Origin: Oxalobacteraceae bacterium
GTDB lineage: Bacteria; Pseudomonadota; Gammaproteobacteria; Burkholderiales; Burkholderiaceae_D
Assembly (NCBI GenBank): GCA_947464955.1
Contig: CANHZI010000028.1
Location: forward strand, 1-35,885
Reading direction: 5' to 3'
DNA: 35,885 nucleotides
The notes beneath the pieces were generated by a model. The model saw only the letters and a program-made list of their open reading frames with translations. It did not search any database and was not told the DNA's origin. This document shows, one piece after another, positions 25,681 through 34,006 of the stretch. The translations under genes were made by a program, and so were the position numbers. Numbering within the stretch: position 1 is the first letter of the stretch; each line of letters starts with the position of its first letter.

Positions 25681-26724
25681 ATGGACATCTCAGAACTTCT
25701 CGCGTTTTCAGTTAAGAACAACGCATCCGATCTTCACTTATCCTCAGGTTTGCCACCAATGATCCGTGTGCATGGTGATGTGCGACGCATTAACTTGCCA
25801 CCATTAGAACACAAAGATGTGCATGCGCTGATTTACGACATTATGAATGATGGACAGCGCAAACAATACGAGGAAAATCTCGAGTGCGACTTTTCTTTTG
25901 CGATTCCGGGTCTAGCACGCTTCCGTGTCAACGCATTTAACCAAGAGCGTGGTGCTGCCGCTGTTATGCGTACGATCCCTTCCAAGATTTTATCCTTGGA
26001 ACAATTGAACGCACCAAAGTGTTTCGCTGAATTCTCTTTAAAGGCACGCGGCTTGGTATTGGTGACTGGGCCAACAGGTTCAGGCAAATCAACAACGCTC
26101 GCAGGCATGGTCAATCATGTTAACGAAAACGAGTACGGCCATATTTTGACCGTCGAAGATCCTATCGAATTTGTGCACGATTCCAAAAAGTGCCTGATTA
26201 ATCAACGCGAAGTCGGGCCCCATACCCACTCCTTCTCTAACGCTTTGCGTTCGGCGCTGCGTGAAGATCCTGACGTCATTCTGGTCGGTGAGTTGCGTGA
26301 CTTAGAAACCATTCGCCTCGCGTTGACTGCAGCTGAAACCGGTCACTTGGTGTTCGGCACTCTACATACCTCATCAGCGGCTAAAACGATTGACCGTATT
26401 ATCGACGTCTTCCCAGCTGAAGAAAAAGAAATGGTGCGGGCGATGTTGTCTGAATCTCTGCAAGCGGTTATCTCCCAGACCCTGCTGAAGACCAAGGATG
26501 GTTCCGGCCGTGTCGCGGCACATGAAATTATGGTCGGAACGCCTGCGATTCGAAATTTGATTCGTGAAGCAAAGATTGCGCAAATGTATTCCGCAATTCA
26601 AACGGGTAGCAATATGGGCATGCAAACGCTCGATCAAAACTTATCTGATCTGGTGAGACGAAATGTCATCTCTGCAGCCACGGCCCGCGCTGCAGCGAAA
26701 ATTCCAGAGAACTTCCCTGGCTAA
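25681..26724 (+). CDS. pilT: Type IV pilus retraction ATPase PilT
   Basis: A 347-aa ATPase (family about 345). The N-terminal PAS-like domain starts MDISELLAFSVKNNASDLHL. Walker A is GPTGSGKS (from residue 130), the Asp box is TVEDPIEF, Walker B DPDVILVGELRDLET and the His box GHLVFGTLHTSSAAKT. The retraction-specific AIRNLIREAKIAQM motif is intact near the C-terminus. It forms a hexamer at the base of the pilus that depolymerises pilin, giving twitching motility and DNA uptake. Followed 40 bp later by pilU. Confidence 0.98.
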   Translation: MDISELLAFSVKNNASDLHLSSGLPPMIRVHGDVRRINLPPLEHKDVHALIYDIMNDGQRKQYEENLECDFSFAIPGLARFRVNAFNQERGAAAVMRTIPSKILSLEQLNAPKCFAEFSLKARGLVLVTGPTGSGKSTTLAGMVNHVNENEYGHILTVEDPIEFVHDSKKCLINQREVGPHTHSFSNALRSALREDPDVILVGELRDLETIRLALTAAETGHLVFGTLHTSSAAKTIDRIIDVFPAEEKEMVRAMLSESLQAVISQTLLKTKDGSGRVAAHEIMVGTPAIRNLIREAKIAQMYSAIQTGSNMGMQTLDQNLSDLVRRNVISAATARAAAKIPENFPG

Positions 26725-26764
26725 TTTTTTGTTCAATCTTTTTTGTATTTTTTAAGGACGTTTC

Positions 26765-27901
26765 ATGGAACGCGATCAGGCCACCAAATTTATGAACGAT
26801 TTGCTCAAACTGATGTTGAGCAAGAATGGCTCCGATCTTTTCATCACTGCCGAATTCCCACCTGCCTTCAAAATTGATGGCAAAGTCAAACCGGTTTCCA
26901 ACCAAGTGCTTACTTCGGCGCACACGATCGACCTAGCTCGCGCGATCATGAACGACCGTCAAGCTTCTGAGTTCGAATCGACTAAAGAGTGCAATTTTGC
27001 GATCAACCCACCTGGACTGGGGCGTTTCCGCGTTTCCGCTTTTTTACAACAAGGAAAAGTGGGGATGGTACTTCGTACTATTACGTCTGCAATTCCAACT
27101 TTCGAAGAGTTGCGTCTACCAAATCAATTGCGGGACATCGCAATGACTAAACGTGGTTTAGTCATTATGGTTGGCGCGACCGGCTCAGGTAAGTCCACCA
27201 CATTGGCGGCGATGGTCGGTCACCGCAACGCAAATAGTCATGGCCACATCATCACTATTGAAGATCCAATCGAATACGTACACCCTCACGGCAATTGCAT
27301 CATCACTCAACGCGAAGTAGGGATTGATACAGACGACTGGGAAATCGCACTCAAGAACACCTTGCGTCAGGCACCTGACGTGATTCAAATCGGCGAGATC
27401 CGTTCACGCGAAACGATGGACTTGGCTATCGCTTTCGCCGAAACAGGTCACTTGTGCTTAGCAACTTTACACGCTAACAGTGCGAATCAAGCGCTCGATC
27501 GTATGATCAACTTCTTCCCAGAAGAACGACGCCAGCAATTACTGATGGATTTATCACTCAATCTTAAAGCTGTGATCTCCCAACGCTTGGTCCCGATGCG
27601 CAATCAAAAAGGCCGCGTTGCCGCAATTGAAATCTTATTGAATTCTCCGTTGATTTCTGACCTCATCTTTAAAGGTGACGTGCATGAGATCAAAGAAATC
27701 ATGAAGAAATCCGAAGAGCTCGGTATGATGACTTTCGACAAGTCCCTATTTGACTTGCATGAGGCGGACCTCATTTCCTATGAAGATGCTTTAAGAAATG
27801 CCGATTCCGTGAATGAATTACGCCTCGCCATCAAACTACGCGGAAAAGACGCAAGTAATCGAGATCTTTCTGCGGGCACGCAACATCTAGGCATCGTATG
27901 A
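26765..27901 (+). CDS. pilU: Type IV pilus retraction ATPase PilU
   Basis: A 378-aa PilT paralogue with Walker A GATGSGKS (from residue 137), Asp box TIEDPIEYVH, Walker B DVIQIGEIRSRETMD and His box GHLCLATLHANSANQALDR. PilU assists PilT in retraction and is dependent on it in studied species. A clear AAGGA ribosome binding site precedes the ATG. Its stop overlaps the start of the glutathione peroxidase gene (ATGA, 27898-27901). Confidence 0.97.
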   Translation: MERDQATKFMNDLLKLMLSKNGSDLFITAEFPPAFKIDGKVKPVSNQVLTSAHTIDLARAIMNDRQASEFESTKECNFAINPPGLGRFRVSAFLQQGKVGMVLRTITSAIPTFEELRLPNQLRDIAMTKRGLVIMVGATGSGKSTTLAAMVGHRNANSHGHIITIEDPIEYVHPHGNCIITQREVGIDTDDWEIALKNTLRQAPDVIQIGEIRSRETMDLAIAFAETGHLCLATLHANSANQALDRMINFFPEERRQQLLMDLSLNLKAVISQRLVPMRNQKGRVAAIEILLNSPLISDLIFKGDVHEIKEIMKKSEELGMMTFDKSLFDLHEADLISYEDALRNADSVNELRLAIKLRGKDASNRDLSAGTQHLGIV

Positions 27902-28389
27902 GTTTTTTAGACTTTGCCGTCGAGACGATCGACGGCAAGCATGTCAAGCTCAGTGAATTTCAAGCCAAAGCTTACCTCGTAGTCAATACCGCTAGTCGTT
28001 GCGTTTACACGGAACAATATGCGGCTCTCGAGCTTTTGTTCCAAGAATTTCACAGCCAAGGTCTGATGGTATTAGGCTTCCCATGCAATCAATTCGGCGC
28101 GCAAGAGCCGGAGGGAAACCTCGTCATCGGAGAATTTTGCCAACGCAATTATGGTGTAAGTTTTCCGATGTTCGCCAAAATCGAGGTCAATGGAGAACGC
28201 GCTCACCCCTTATTTCAGTTTCTAAAGCAAAGTGCGCCTGGCATACTCGGGAGTCAATCGATCAAATGGAATTTCACAAAGTTCTTGCTCGCTAGCGATG
28301 GCAGCAATATTCAACGTTTTGCTCCCCAGACCGATCCGTCTCGTCTACGCTCAGCAATTTCAAAGCTCTTGCACAACGCCTCTAATTAG
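27898..28389 (+). CDS. Glutathione peroxidase family protein
   Basis: A 163-aa thioredoxin-fold peroxidase. Peroxidatic Cys35 lies in NTASRCVYTEQY, the Gln69 segment is GFPCNQFGAQEP and the Trp/Asn motif is KWNFTKFLL, giving the intact Cys-Gln-Trp-Asn tetrad. Bacterial members usually use thioredoxin rather than glutathione. The residues after Cys35 (VY) differ from the common GFT. The start overlaps the pilU stop by 4 bp, so translation is coupled to a pilus gene. It ends two bases before the end of the convergent PglL-like gene. Confidence 0.93.
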   Translation: MSFLDFAVETIDGKHVKLSEFQAKAYLVVNTASRCVYTEQYAALELLFQEFHSQGLMVLGFPCNQFGAQEPEGNLVIGEFCQRNYGVSFPMFAKIEVNGERAHPLFQFLKQSAPGILGSQSIKWNFTKFLLASDGSNIQRFAPQTDPSRLRSAISKLLHNASN

Positions 28390-28391
28390 GC

Positions 28392-30182
28392 TTACTTCTT
28401 AAGATACAGATCGATCTCCTGCTCCATAAATATCGCGAGTTCTGCATATAGAGCAGGATTCTCGGCGGCTAAAGCACGATACCTTTCGAGGTAGTTGGTG
28501 GCCAAGTTGGGGTATACCAATATCGATTTGCGCAATTGATGTTGGGCCTCATCCAGCTGCCCATTTTCCGCAAGTAGTGCGGCATGGCGGTACATGTTTT
28601 CCGGAAGTGGCGCAAATCGAATTAGCCGCTGATTTAGGGCTAGCTTCTCTTTGACTGAGGACTCGTGTGGAACAATGAGTTCTGGTGCATAGCCCTCAAC
28701 AAGCGGTTTCAAGATTTGCACATGATGCAATGATTGCAGTTGTTCATCCACTTGCTTGGCATGACCCAAGTTTGTGTTTGTGTGATTGAACAAGGCTTCG
28801 AATTGTTTATATCGAGATCCCAAGTATGCAGCAAAACAAAGAAGAACGAGCACGCATAGACTGAGCAATACCATTTGCAAACGCCCCCATCGAATCAAGC
28901 AAGGCTTGGAATCTACAAAGCCCATAAGTATTGCTCCATAGATTGAGAAGTATGCGAAATAAAGCGGTTGTTCAAGCAAGCTATGAATCAGCAAGACTGC
29001 TAGCAGGGCGACGACGAATATACGTTCAGATGACCACTGGCGCCAACTCTGCCAAGAAATACTCAGTACAAGCGGGGCACTTATTAAGAGCAAACCAAGT
29101 ACGCCCGTTGTCGCCAATAGCTGCAAAATAATATTGTGGGCATATTGATCGACACCCCAAACATTCGGAGTGTTTCCAAGACCAATTTGCTCCGTTAATT
29201 TCCAGGCAAAAGCATCCCAACCAACGCCTAGTAGCGGAGAGTCCTGCACCATCCAGATACTGTGCTGCCACAGAAAAAGACGCGTGCCAACACTTTCTGA
29301 CAAGCTAAACAATCGTTGTAGCTGAGGCAGCATGATTCCTTGCGACACCAACACCCAGCCGACCAATAAAATCAATCCGCTACCAAAAATTAGGATTAAA
29401 TAGAGACGTGAACGCTCCTTCGCCGTCCAGGAAGAGACACGCAACCCCAATGCGATCAGCGAAAAACCAAATACATAAATGTAGGCACTGCGCGATGCCG
29501 AAAGAAACAGACCGCTGATCAATAATATGACTATGGCTAGTGTAAATAAGGATGAAATTTGCCTTTTCAAACGTAGATAAGATACTGCACCGATGCCAAA
29601 TGCGAGGTAACTTGCGTAGTGGTTTTGTTGCGCAATGTTCCCGTAGACACCGGACTCAGCCAAAGGCATCGGGCTTGCCAGCAAACCGGCAAAATATTCT
29701 GCGTATCCGCTGAACTGGACAATGCCAATCATGGCGCTAACCACAGTTCCCAACATGATCGAATACGCAAACGCTGTTACTGTATTGGGCAAGCCATAAA
29801 CGGTTTTCAGATTGGCTCCAGCAATCATTAGCAAACCCAACCAAACAGCAACTATCAGTGTCAATATTGCATTACTGGCGTACGCGAAGTAGCCTCCACT
29901 CCACTGCACTAATACCAATAACATCAAAAAAATTGGCGTCAAAATACTACGGGGCAAAGCAATCGTTGCGATGTTCCTATGTGCGATCAACAGACTGAGC
30001 ACAGCGACAAGACCTAAGATATAGGCAGTAAATTCAGAACTAAACGAAGGAAACGGCAGACTATGCCAAGGAAGTACAAATGGTAGGTTCAAGGCAAAAC
30101 AAAATAACAGCACTGGCAGCGTCAAGCGCAGCGGCCTTGGTAACGGCGGTATATCGTGGTGATGCGTTTGGCTAACCTGCAT
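28392..30182 (-). CDS. PglL/O-antigen-ligase-like membrane protein (Wzy_C superfamily)
   Basis: A 596-aa protein with about eleven or twelve membrane helices (about 20-450) and a soluble C-terminal tail of about 140 residues with helical, TPR-like spacing. The Wzy_C-type periplasmic loop is visible as SPLLGVGWDAFAWKL and DQYAHNIILQLLATTGVLG, carrying the conserved His-Asn. Layout and length fit the PglL_A/Wzy_C_2 proteins of betaproteobacteria, which transfer lipid-linked glycans onto pilins, but O-antigen ligase is an alternative. Location after pilT-pilU and next to gpx is consistent with a pilin-glycosylation role, though no pilin gene is in view. Confidence 0.83.
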   Translation of the reverse strand: MQVSQTHHHDIPPLPRPLRLTLPVLLFCFALNLPFVLPWHSLPFPSFSSEFTAYILGLVAVLSLLIAHRNIATIALPRSILTPIFLMLLVLVQWSGGYFAYASNAILTLIVAVWLGLLMIAGANLKTVYGLPNTVTAFAYSIMLGTVVSAMIGIVQFSGYAEYFAGLLASPMPLAESGVYGNIAQQNHYASYLAFGIGAVSYLRLKRQISSLFTLAIVILLISGLFLSASRSAYIYVFGFSLIALGLRVSSWTAKERSRLYLILIFGSGLILLVGWVLVSQGIMLPQLQRLFSLSESVGTRLFLWQHSIWMVQDSPLLGVGWDAFAWKLTEQIGLGNTPNVWGVDQYAHNIILQLLATTGVLGLLLISAPLVLSISWQSWRQWSSERIFVVALLAVLLIHSLLEQPLYFAYFSIYGAILMGFVDSKPCLIRWGRLQMVLLSLCVLVLLCFAAYLGSRYKQFEALFNHTNTNLGHAKQVDEQLQSLHHVQILKPLVEGYAPELIVPHESSVKEKLALNQRLIRFAPLPENMYRHAALLAENGQLDEAQHQLRKSILVYPNLATNYLERYRALAAENPALYAELAIFMEQEIDLYLKK

Positions 30183-30199
30183 AAATCGTCTCTACAAAA

Positions 30200-30231
30200 A
30201 AATAATGAGCACCAAGCGGTACTCATTATTT
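30200..30231 (-). terminator. Intrinsic terminator after the RCC1-repeat lipoprotein gene
   Basis: AAATAATGAG / CTCATTATTT is a perfect 10-bp stem with a 12-nt loop that can add an inner ACC/GGT pair. On the minus strand it runs into a U7 tract. A second stem, CCAATAAT/ATTATTGG (30244-30269), overlaps the stop codon just before it. Confidence 0.85.
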
Positions 30232-30262
30232 CAACCAACTGAACCAATAATGCTTTTGATTA

Positions 30263-31462
30263 TTATTGGGCTCTTGCCCAGCCGAGGTTGAGTGGGCGAA
30301 CGTTGCTAACACCAAGGACACGCACCGGGTTTGTCGAGTTTGTCCAACTACGATCACCAAGTTGGCCTTTGCTATTACTACCTGACATCGCTACGATTCC
30401 GTCTGCCTGAATCACACCCGTCATAGCGGCACCAACTGAAATAGCAGATGACTTTTTCAAGCCAGGCACTAGTACCGGGCGTGTTTGACGGGTCTTATTA
30501 CCGATCCCAAGCTGACCATTGCTATTTTCGCCCCAAGCACTAACGTTCCCATTGACATCAAGCGCCATACTGGTCTTCGCACCTGCGGCAATCGATTTAA
30601 CGCCGGACAAGCCGAGCACTGAGAGCGGAGTACTACTGGACTGTAATCCACCCGTACCTAACTGGCCACTAGTATTTAAGCCCCAGGCTTTGACTGTTCC
30701 ATTTTGAAGCAAGGCTAACGCATGACTATCACCCGCAGCGATTGCCTTTACTTGGCTTAATCCAGTTACCATGACTGGCGTTCTGGCGGAGACAAAGCTG
30801 CCGTTACCCAGCTGTCCTTGACCATTACTGCCAATTGCCCAAACTGTTCCATCGTTCTTCAGCATCAAAGTGTAATCCGCACCAGCTGACACACTGCGTA
30901 CATTCGTAAGGCCAACAATTTGTTTAGGCAAATTACTCGCCAAGTAGGATGCTCTACCCCAACCCCATACATTGCCGTTGGTTGTGACAGCCGCAGAGTG
31001 AATAGTACCCGCGGCTACCGAACGAACATTACTAATGCCATTCACTCTCACTGGCACCCGCTCCCAAGAGATGAAACCCGTCCCCAATTGGCCCTGCGCA
31101 TTGCTACCCCAGCTCCAAACTGAACCATCGCGATTCAGTGCTAAAGAGTGAAGTTCGCCAGCCGACACCGATTTCACCGCACTTAATCCAACTACATTAA
31201 CCGCTGTATTAGAACTTGTATTGTTATTGATACCCAACTGACCAAAATCATTTCTTCCCCAGGCGAACACACGACCATCAACATGCACCGCCAGCACATG
31301 TTCAGAACCAGCCGCGAGCCGGCCATCATCTGCTGCCAGTTCCATATCCGGTGGGCCCGCCATCGCACGTTCAGATTGGGCATCGATATTATCGTTTCCA
31401 CCGCATGCTGCTAGAGAACAAAGCATGACTGCAGAGGTCACGAATTTGAGTGTTGAACGCAT
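30263..31462 (-). CDS. RCC1-repeat lipoprotein, predicted seven-bladed propeller
   Basis: A 399-aa protein using the ATG at 31462; a GTG at 31471 is possible. A lipoprotein signal peptide (MRSTLKFVTSAVMLCSLAAC) has Gly at +2, predicting outer-membrane sorting. Seven RCC1 units follow, with the pattern VxAWGxNxxGQLG: VFAWGRNDFGQLG, VWSWGSNAQGQLG, a degenerate VWGWGRASYLASN, VWAIGSNGQGQLG, VKAWGLNTSGQLG, VSAWGENSNGQLG and VAMSGSNSKGQLG. That is one full propeller. Bacterial RCC1 proteins are mostly uncharacterised; surface binding or adhesion is possible. It has its own terminator and is divergent from the DUF4124-like gene. Confidence 0.9.
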   Translation of the reverse strand: MRSTLKFVTSAVMLCSLAACGGNDNIDAQSERAMAGPPDMELAADDGRLAAGSEHVLAVHVDGRVFAWGRNDFGQLGINNNTSSNTAVNVVGLSAVKSVSAGELHSLALNRDGSVWSWGSNAQGQLGTGFISWERVPVRVNGISNVRSVAAGTIHSAAVTTNGNVWGWGRASYLASNLPKQIVGLTNVRSVSAGADYTLMLKNDGTVWAIGSNGQGQLGNGSFVSARTPVMVTGLSQVKAIAAGDSHALALLQNGTVKAWGLNTSGQLGTGGLQSSSTPLSVLGLSGVKSIAAGAKTSMALDVNGNVSAWGENSNGQLGIGNKTRQTRPVLVPGLKKSSAISVGAAMTGVIQADGIVAMSGSNSKGQLGDRSWTNSTNPVRVLGVSNVRPLNLGWARAQ

Positions 31463-31646
31463 AGGATTCACTAAACAGTAATTTAAAAAACATATTATAG
31501 CATTGACAATTACAGTCCAATTTAAATCTCTTGATAATATTTATAGCAATCTATTTTCGATTTAGACTTACCAACATTCACGAATATCTCCACAACTTCG
31601 CGTCTAGGGTATATTGTGGAACGTATCGTCCAACTCATTATTTGCT

Positions 31647-32156
31647 ATGAACACTGCACTTTCCCAACTTCCTTGGAAACAATTTCTTTGCTTCCTGGGC
31701 ATGAGCACAGTTTGCCTATCACTCCATGGCCAAGTGAGAGAATGCCGCGACAGTGAAGGCAAGAAGATTTTTGCGAGTGTGTGCCCGAAAGGTGCGACCC
31801 AAGTTCGCGATGTCGAGATTCTTAAGCCACCGACTGAAACGAAAGAAGTAAAAGAACAAAAAGCGCTTACGCTACGACGTTTATATGAACAAGATCAGAT
31901 CAACAGAACCAAAGAAGCGAACAGACAAGAAGCCGAAGGTGCTGCTCGTGACGCACAAAGACAGCTTTCCAATAAGTGTTATGAAGATAGAAAAAAACTG
32001 TCTGCGCTGTTGATCGTAGCGCCGATTGAAGTTGGTCAGGAAAAAGACGGAACACCCATTTTTTTAGAAGATAAAAAACGTCTGGATATGATCAAGGAAA
32101 TGAGCGAACGTCTTCAAAAATGCCCAGAAGAACAAGCTCAAAATGGGAAAAATTGA
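31647..32156 (+). CDS. Exported DUF4124-like protein with coiled-coil C-terminal half
   Basis: A 169-aa protein from the ATG at 31647; a TTG at 31614 would give 180 aa. An N-terminal signal sequence (hydrophobic FLCFLGMSTVCLSLHGQ) precedes VRECRDSEGKKIFASVCP, which has the Cys-x-Asp-x-x-Gly...Cys-Pro shape of DUF4124 domains. A long charged helix (about 65-125) rich in Glu, Lys, Arg and Gln follows, with two more Cys near the end (KCYEDRK, QKCPEEQ). Four Cys in an exported protein suggest disulfides. Function unknown. It precedes the ZIP transporter by about 105 bp. Confidence 0.82.
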   Translation: MNTALSQLPWKQFLCFLGMSTVCLSLHGQVRECRDSEGKKIFASVCPKGATQVRDVEILKPPTETKEVKEQKALTLRRLYEQDQINRTKEANRQEAEGAARDAQRQLSNKCYEDRKKLSALLIVAPIEVGQEKDGTPIFLEDKKRLDMIKEMSERLQKCPEEQAQNGKN

Positions 32157-32215
32157 AAAAAACAAGGCGTGAAGGAAGCGCTGGAAATTTGCATTTATGG
32201 CTTCATCCAAGCATG

Positions 32216-32278
32216 CTGCAAATTGCAGTTTAGGTGTATTTATGGTCTAATCGCAACCTAGTTGCAATGCAATTGCAA
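32216..32278. promoter_or_regulatory. Cluster of TTGCAA palindromes upstream of the ZIP transporter
   Basis: Three perfect inverted repeats lie within 63 bp: CTGCAA-A-TTGCAG (32216-32228), GCAAC-CTA-GTTGC (32253-32265) and TTGCAAT-GCA-ATTGCAA (32262-32278); the last two share a half-site. They could be an operator for a metal or other repressor. They do not resemble the Zur or NikR sites I know. The last palindrome covers the TTG used as the longest start of the ZIP gene, which argues that the real start is downstream. Confidence 0.45.
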
Positions 32279-33083
32279 AGCTGTTGTAGATTCGAGGTCA
32301 AAAATTCATTCCACTTTAACATCCATTCTCTTCACCACAACCATTGCTGGTGTGTTGAGCATTAGTTTCGCCGCGATATTTTCATTCTCCTTACTTTCCA
32401 AACTGGTCGAACGCATGGTCAGTTTATCGGTAGGTATTATGCTATCGACGTCACTCTTGCATGCTCTGCCACGTGCTTTCGAGTCTGGCGCCGACGTACG
32501 CTCTTTGTTTGGCTGTTTATTGGGTGGTTTACTGGCGTTTTTCTTGCTCGAGAAATTTGCGATTTTACGTCACTCGCATCATCACGAAGGTGACGGACAT
32601 CATCATGAACATGGTCATGATGCGCACGAAGCAGGCAAAGCGGGCTGGATGATTTTGATTGGTGATGGCATGCATAATTTCACCGATGGCATTTTGATCG
32701 CTGCCGCTTTTCTAGCAGATCCGAATCTCGGCATGGTGACCGCTTTAGCGATTATTGCCCATGAAATTCCACAAGAAGTCGGCGACTTTATCGTATTACT
32801 CAATGCTGGCTTTTCACGCATGCGAGCCTACCTCTACAACTTGCTGTGCAGCCTCATGGCTGTACTCGGTGGCGTGATCGGCTACTTCACTTTAGATAAA
32901 GCCAGTTCCTTGATACCTTACGTCTTGGTGCTCGCGTCCTCTGGCTTTATCTATATTGCCGTCAGTGACTTAATGCCGCAGATGCAGCGCCGCGCTACAC
33001 TTAAGGAAACCATCCCTCAAATTATCTTGGTCGCTTGCGGTGTGCTGTTGGTGCTGTTTGTCACACAACAGCACGTCGATTAA
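32262..33083 (+). CDS. ZIP-family divalent metal transporter
   Basis: Up to 273 aa with eight predicted helices. A cytosolic-type His-rich loop after helix 3 contains HSHHHEGDGHHHEHGHDAHE, and the metal-site helices are DGMHNFTDGILIAAAF (TM4) and AHEIPQEVGDFIVLLNAGFS (TM5), the ZIP signature. Probably imports or exchanges Zn2+ or related ions at the inner membrane. The TTG start at 32262 has no ribosome binding site and adds an odd Cys-rich start (QCNCKAV). A start at ATT 32304, preceded by GAGG with a 6-nt spacer, would begin IHSTLTSILF and fits better. It ends six bases before the convergent sulfurtransferase gene. Confidence 0.92.
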   Translation: MQCNCKAVVDSRSKIHSTLTSILFTTTIAGVLSISFAAIFSFSLLSKLVERMVSLSVGIMLSTSLLHALPRAFESGADVRSLFGCLLGGLLAFFLLEKFAILRHSHHHEGDGHHHEHGHDAHEAGKAGWMILIGDGMHNFTDGILIAAAFLADPNLGMVTALAIIAHEIPQEVGDFIVLLNAGFSRMRAYLYNLLCSLMAVLGGVIGYFTLDKASSLIPYVLVLASSGFIYIAVSDLMPQMQRRATLKETIPQIILVACGVLLVLFVTQQHVD

Positions 33084-33089
33084 ACCAAT

Positions 33090-33953
33090 TTATACTGCAC
33101 CGACCGCGACTGGTCGGCTTGCATCGGCACACCATTCACTCCACGAGCCTGGATACAAAGCCGCGCCGCTCAAACCAGCAACTTCCAAGGCTAATAAGTT
33201 ATGACAAGCTGTCACACCTGATCCGCATTGCATAATCGCTTTTTGCGGGCTCTGTATCTTGCCCTGCCATTCTTCGCGCAATTGTTGCGCTGATTTGAAC
33301 AAACCACTGGCGTCTAAATTATCTTTGAAAAAGCGATTCACGGCGCCTGGAATATGCCCGCCAACAGGGTCTATCGTTTCATTCTCTCCACGGAAACGAT
33401 CTGCGGCGCGCGCATCGACGACTTGCAGTTGCTGATCGGCTGGAACATTCAGATTTGACAAAACTTGATTAACATCGACTTGTCGCGTTAAGCCTGCGCG
33501 GACTTCAATATTACCTAAAGCAGGCTGTGGCGCTTCGATTTGCAGCGCATGACCAAGCGCAGTCCACGCGGCCACGCCGCCATCGAGGACGGCGACCGCT
33601 GGATGACCGATCGACCGCAACAACCACCATAAGCGCGCCGCAAACATGCCACCATGCGCATCATAGGCAACCACCTGGCTATCGTGATCGATGCCAAAAC
33701 GGCGCAGTGCCGATATCAAATCATCCGTTTGTGGCAGAGGATGACGGCCTCGAAATTTGCCATCACTGCCGACTTTAGCGCCAGACAAATCTTGATCCAA
33801 ATTGGCGAACACAGCGCCTGCGATATGCCCAGCATCATAGGCATTCTTACCGGCTGCTGCATCCATTAAATCATGCCGACAATCGACAATCACCAACTTC
33901 GCTTGATCCTTAATATGTGCCAGTTCTGCTGCCGAAATTAAAGTTGAAAACAT
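33090..33953 (-). CDS. sseA: SseA-like 3-mercaptopyruvate sulfurtransferase
   Basis: A 287-aa protein from the ATG at 33953, which follows GAGG at a good distance; a longer frame to 34001 adds 16 unlikely residues. It has two rhodanese domains: an N-terminal inactive one (VIVDCRHDLMD, YDAGHIAGAVFANLDQDLSG) and a C-terminal one with active-site Cys243 in CGSGVTAC. The CGSGVT loop is typical of mercaptopyruvate sulfurtransferases, while thiosulfate rhodaneses usually have CRKGVT. It moves sulfur to thiol or cyanide acceptors. It follows the EamA transporter gene by 53 bp on the same strand. Confidence 0.93.
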   Translation of the reverse strand: MFSTLISAAELAHIKDQAKLVIVDCRHDLMDAAAGKNAYDAGHIAGAVFANLDQDLSGAKVGSDGKFRGRHPLPQTDDLISALRRFGIDHDSQVVAYDAHGGMFAARLWWLLRSIGHPAVAVLDGGVAAWTALGHALQIEAPQPALGNIEVRAGLTRQVDVNQVLSNLNVPADQQLQVVDARAADRFRGENETIDPVGGHIPGAVNRFFKDNLDASGLFKSAQQLREEWQGKIQSPQKAIMQCGSGVTACHNLLALEVAGLSGAALYPGSWSEWCADASRPVAVGAV

Positions 33954-34006
33954 TTTTTTCCTCATCGAGAATTCATGCCGTACGACGAAAATGTAGTGCA
34001 AACGTC

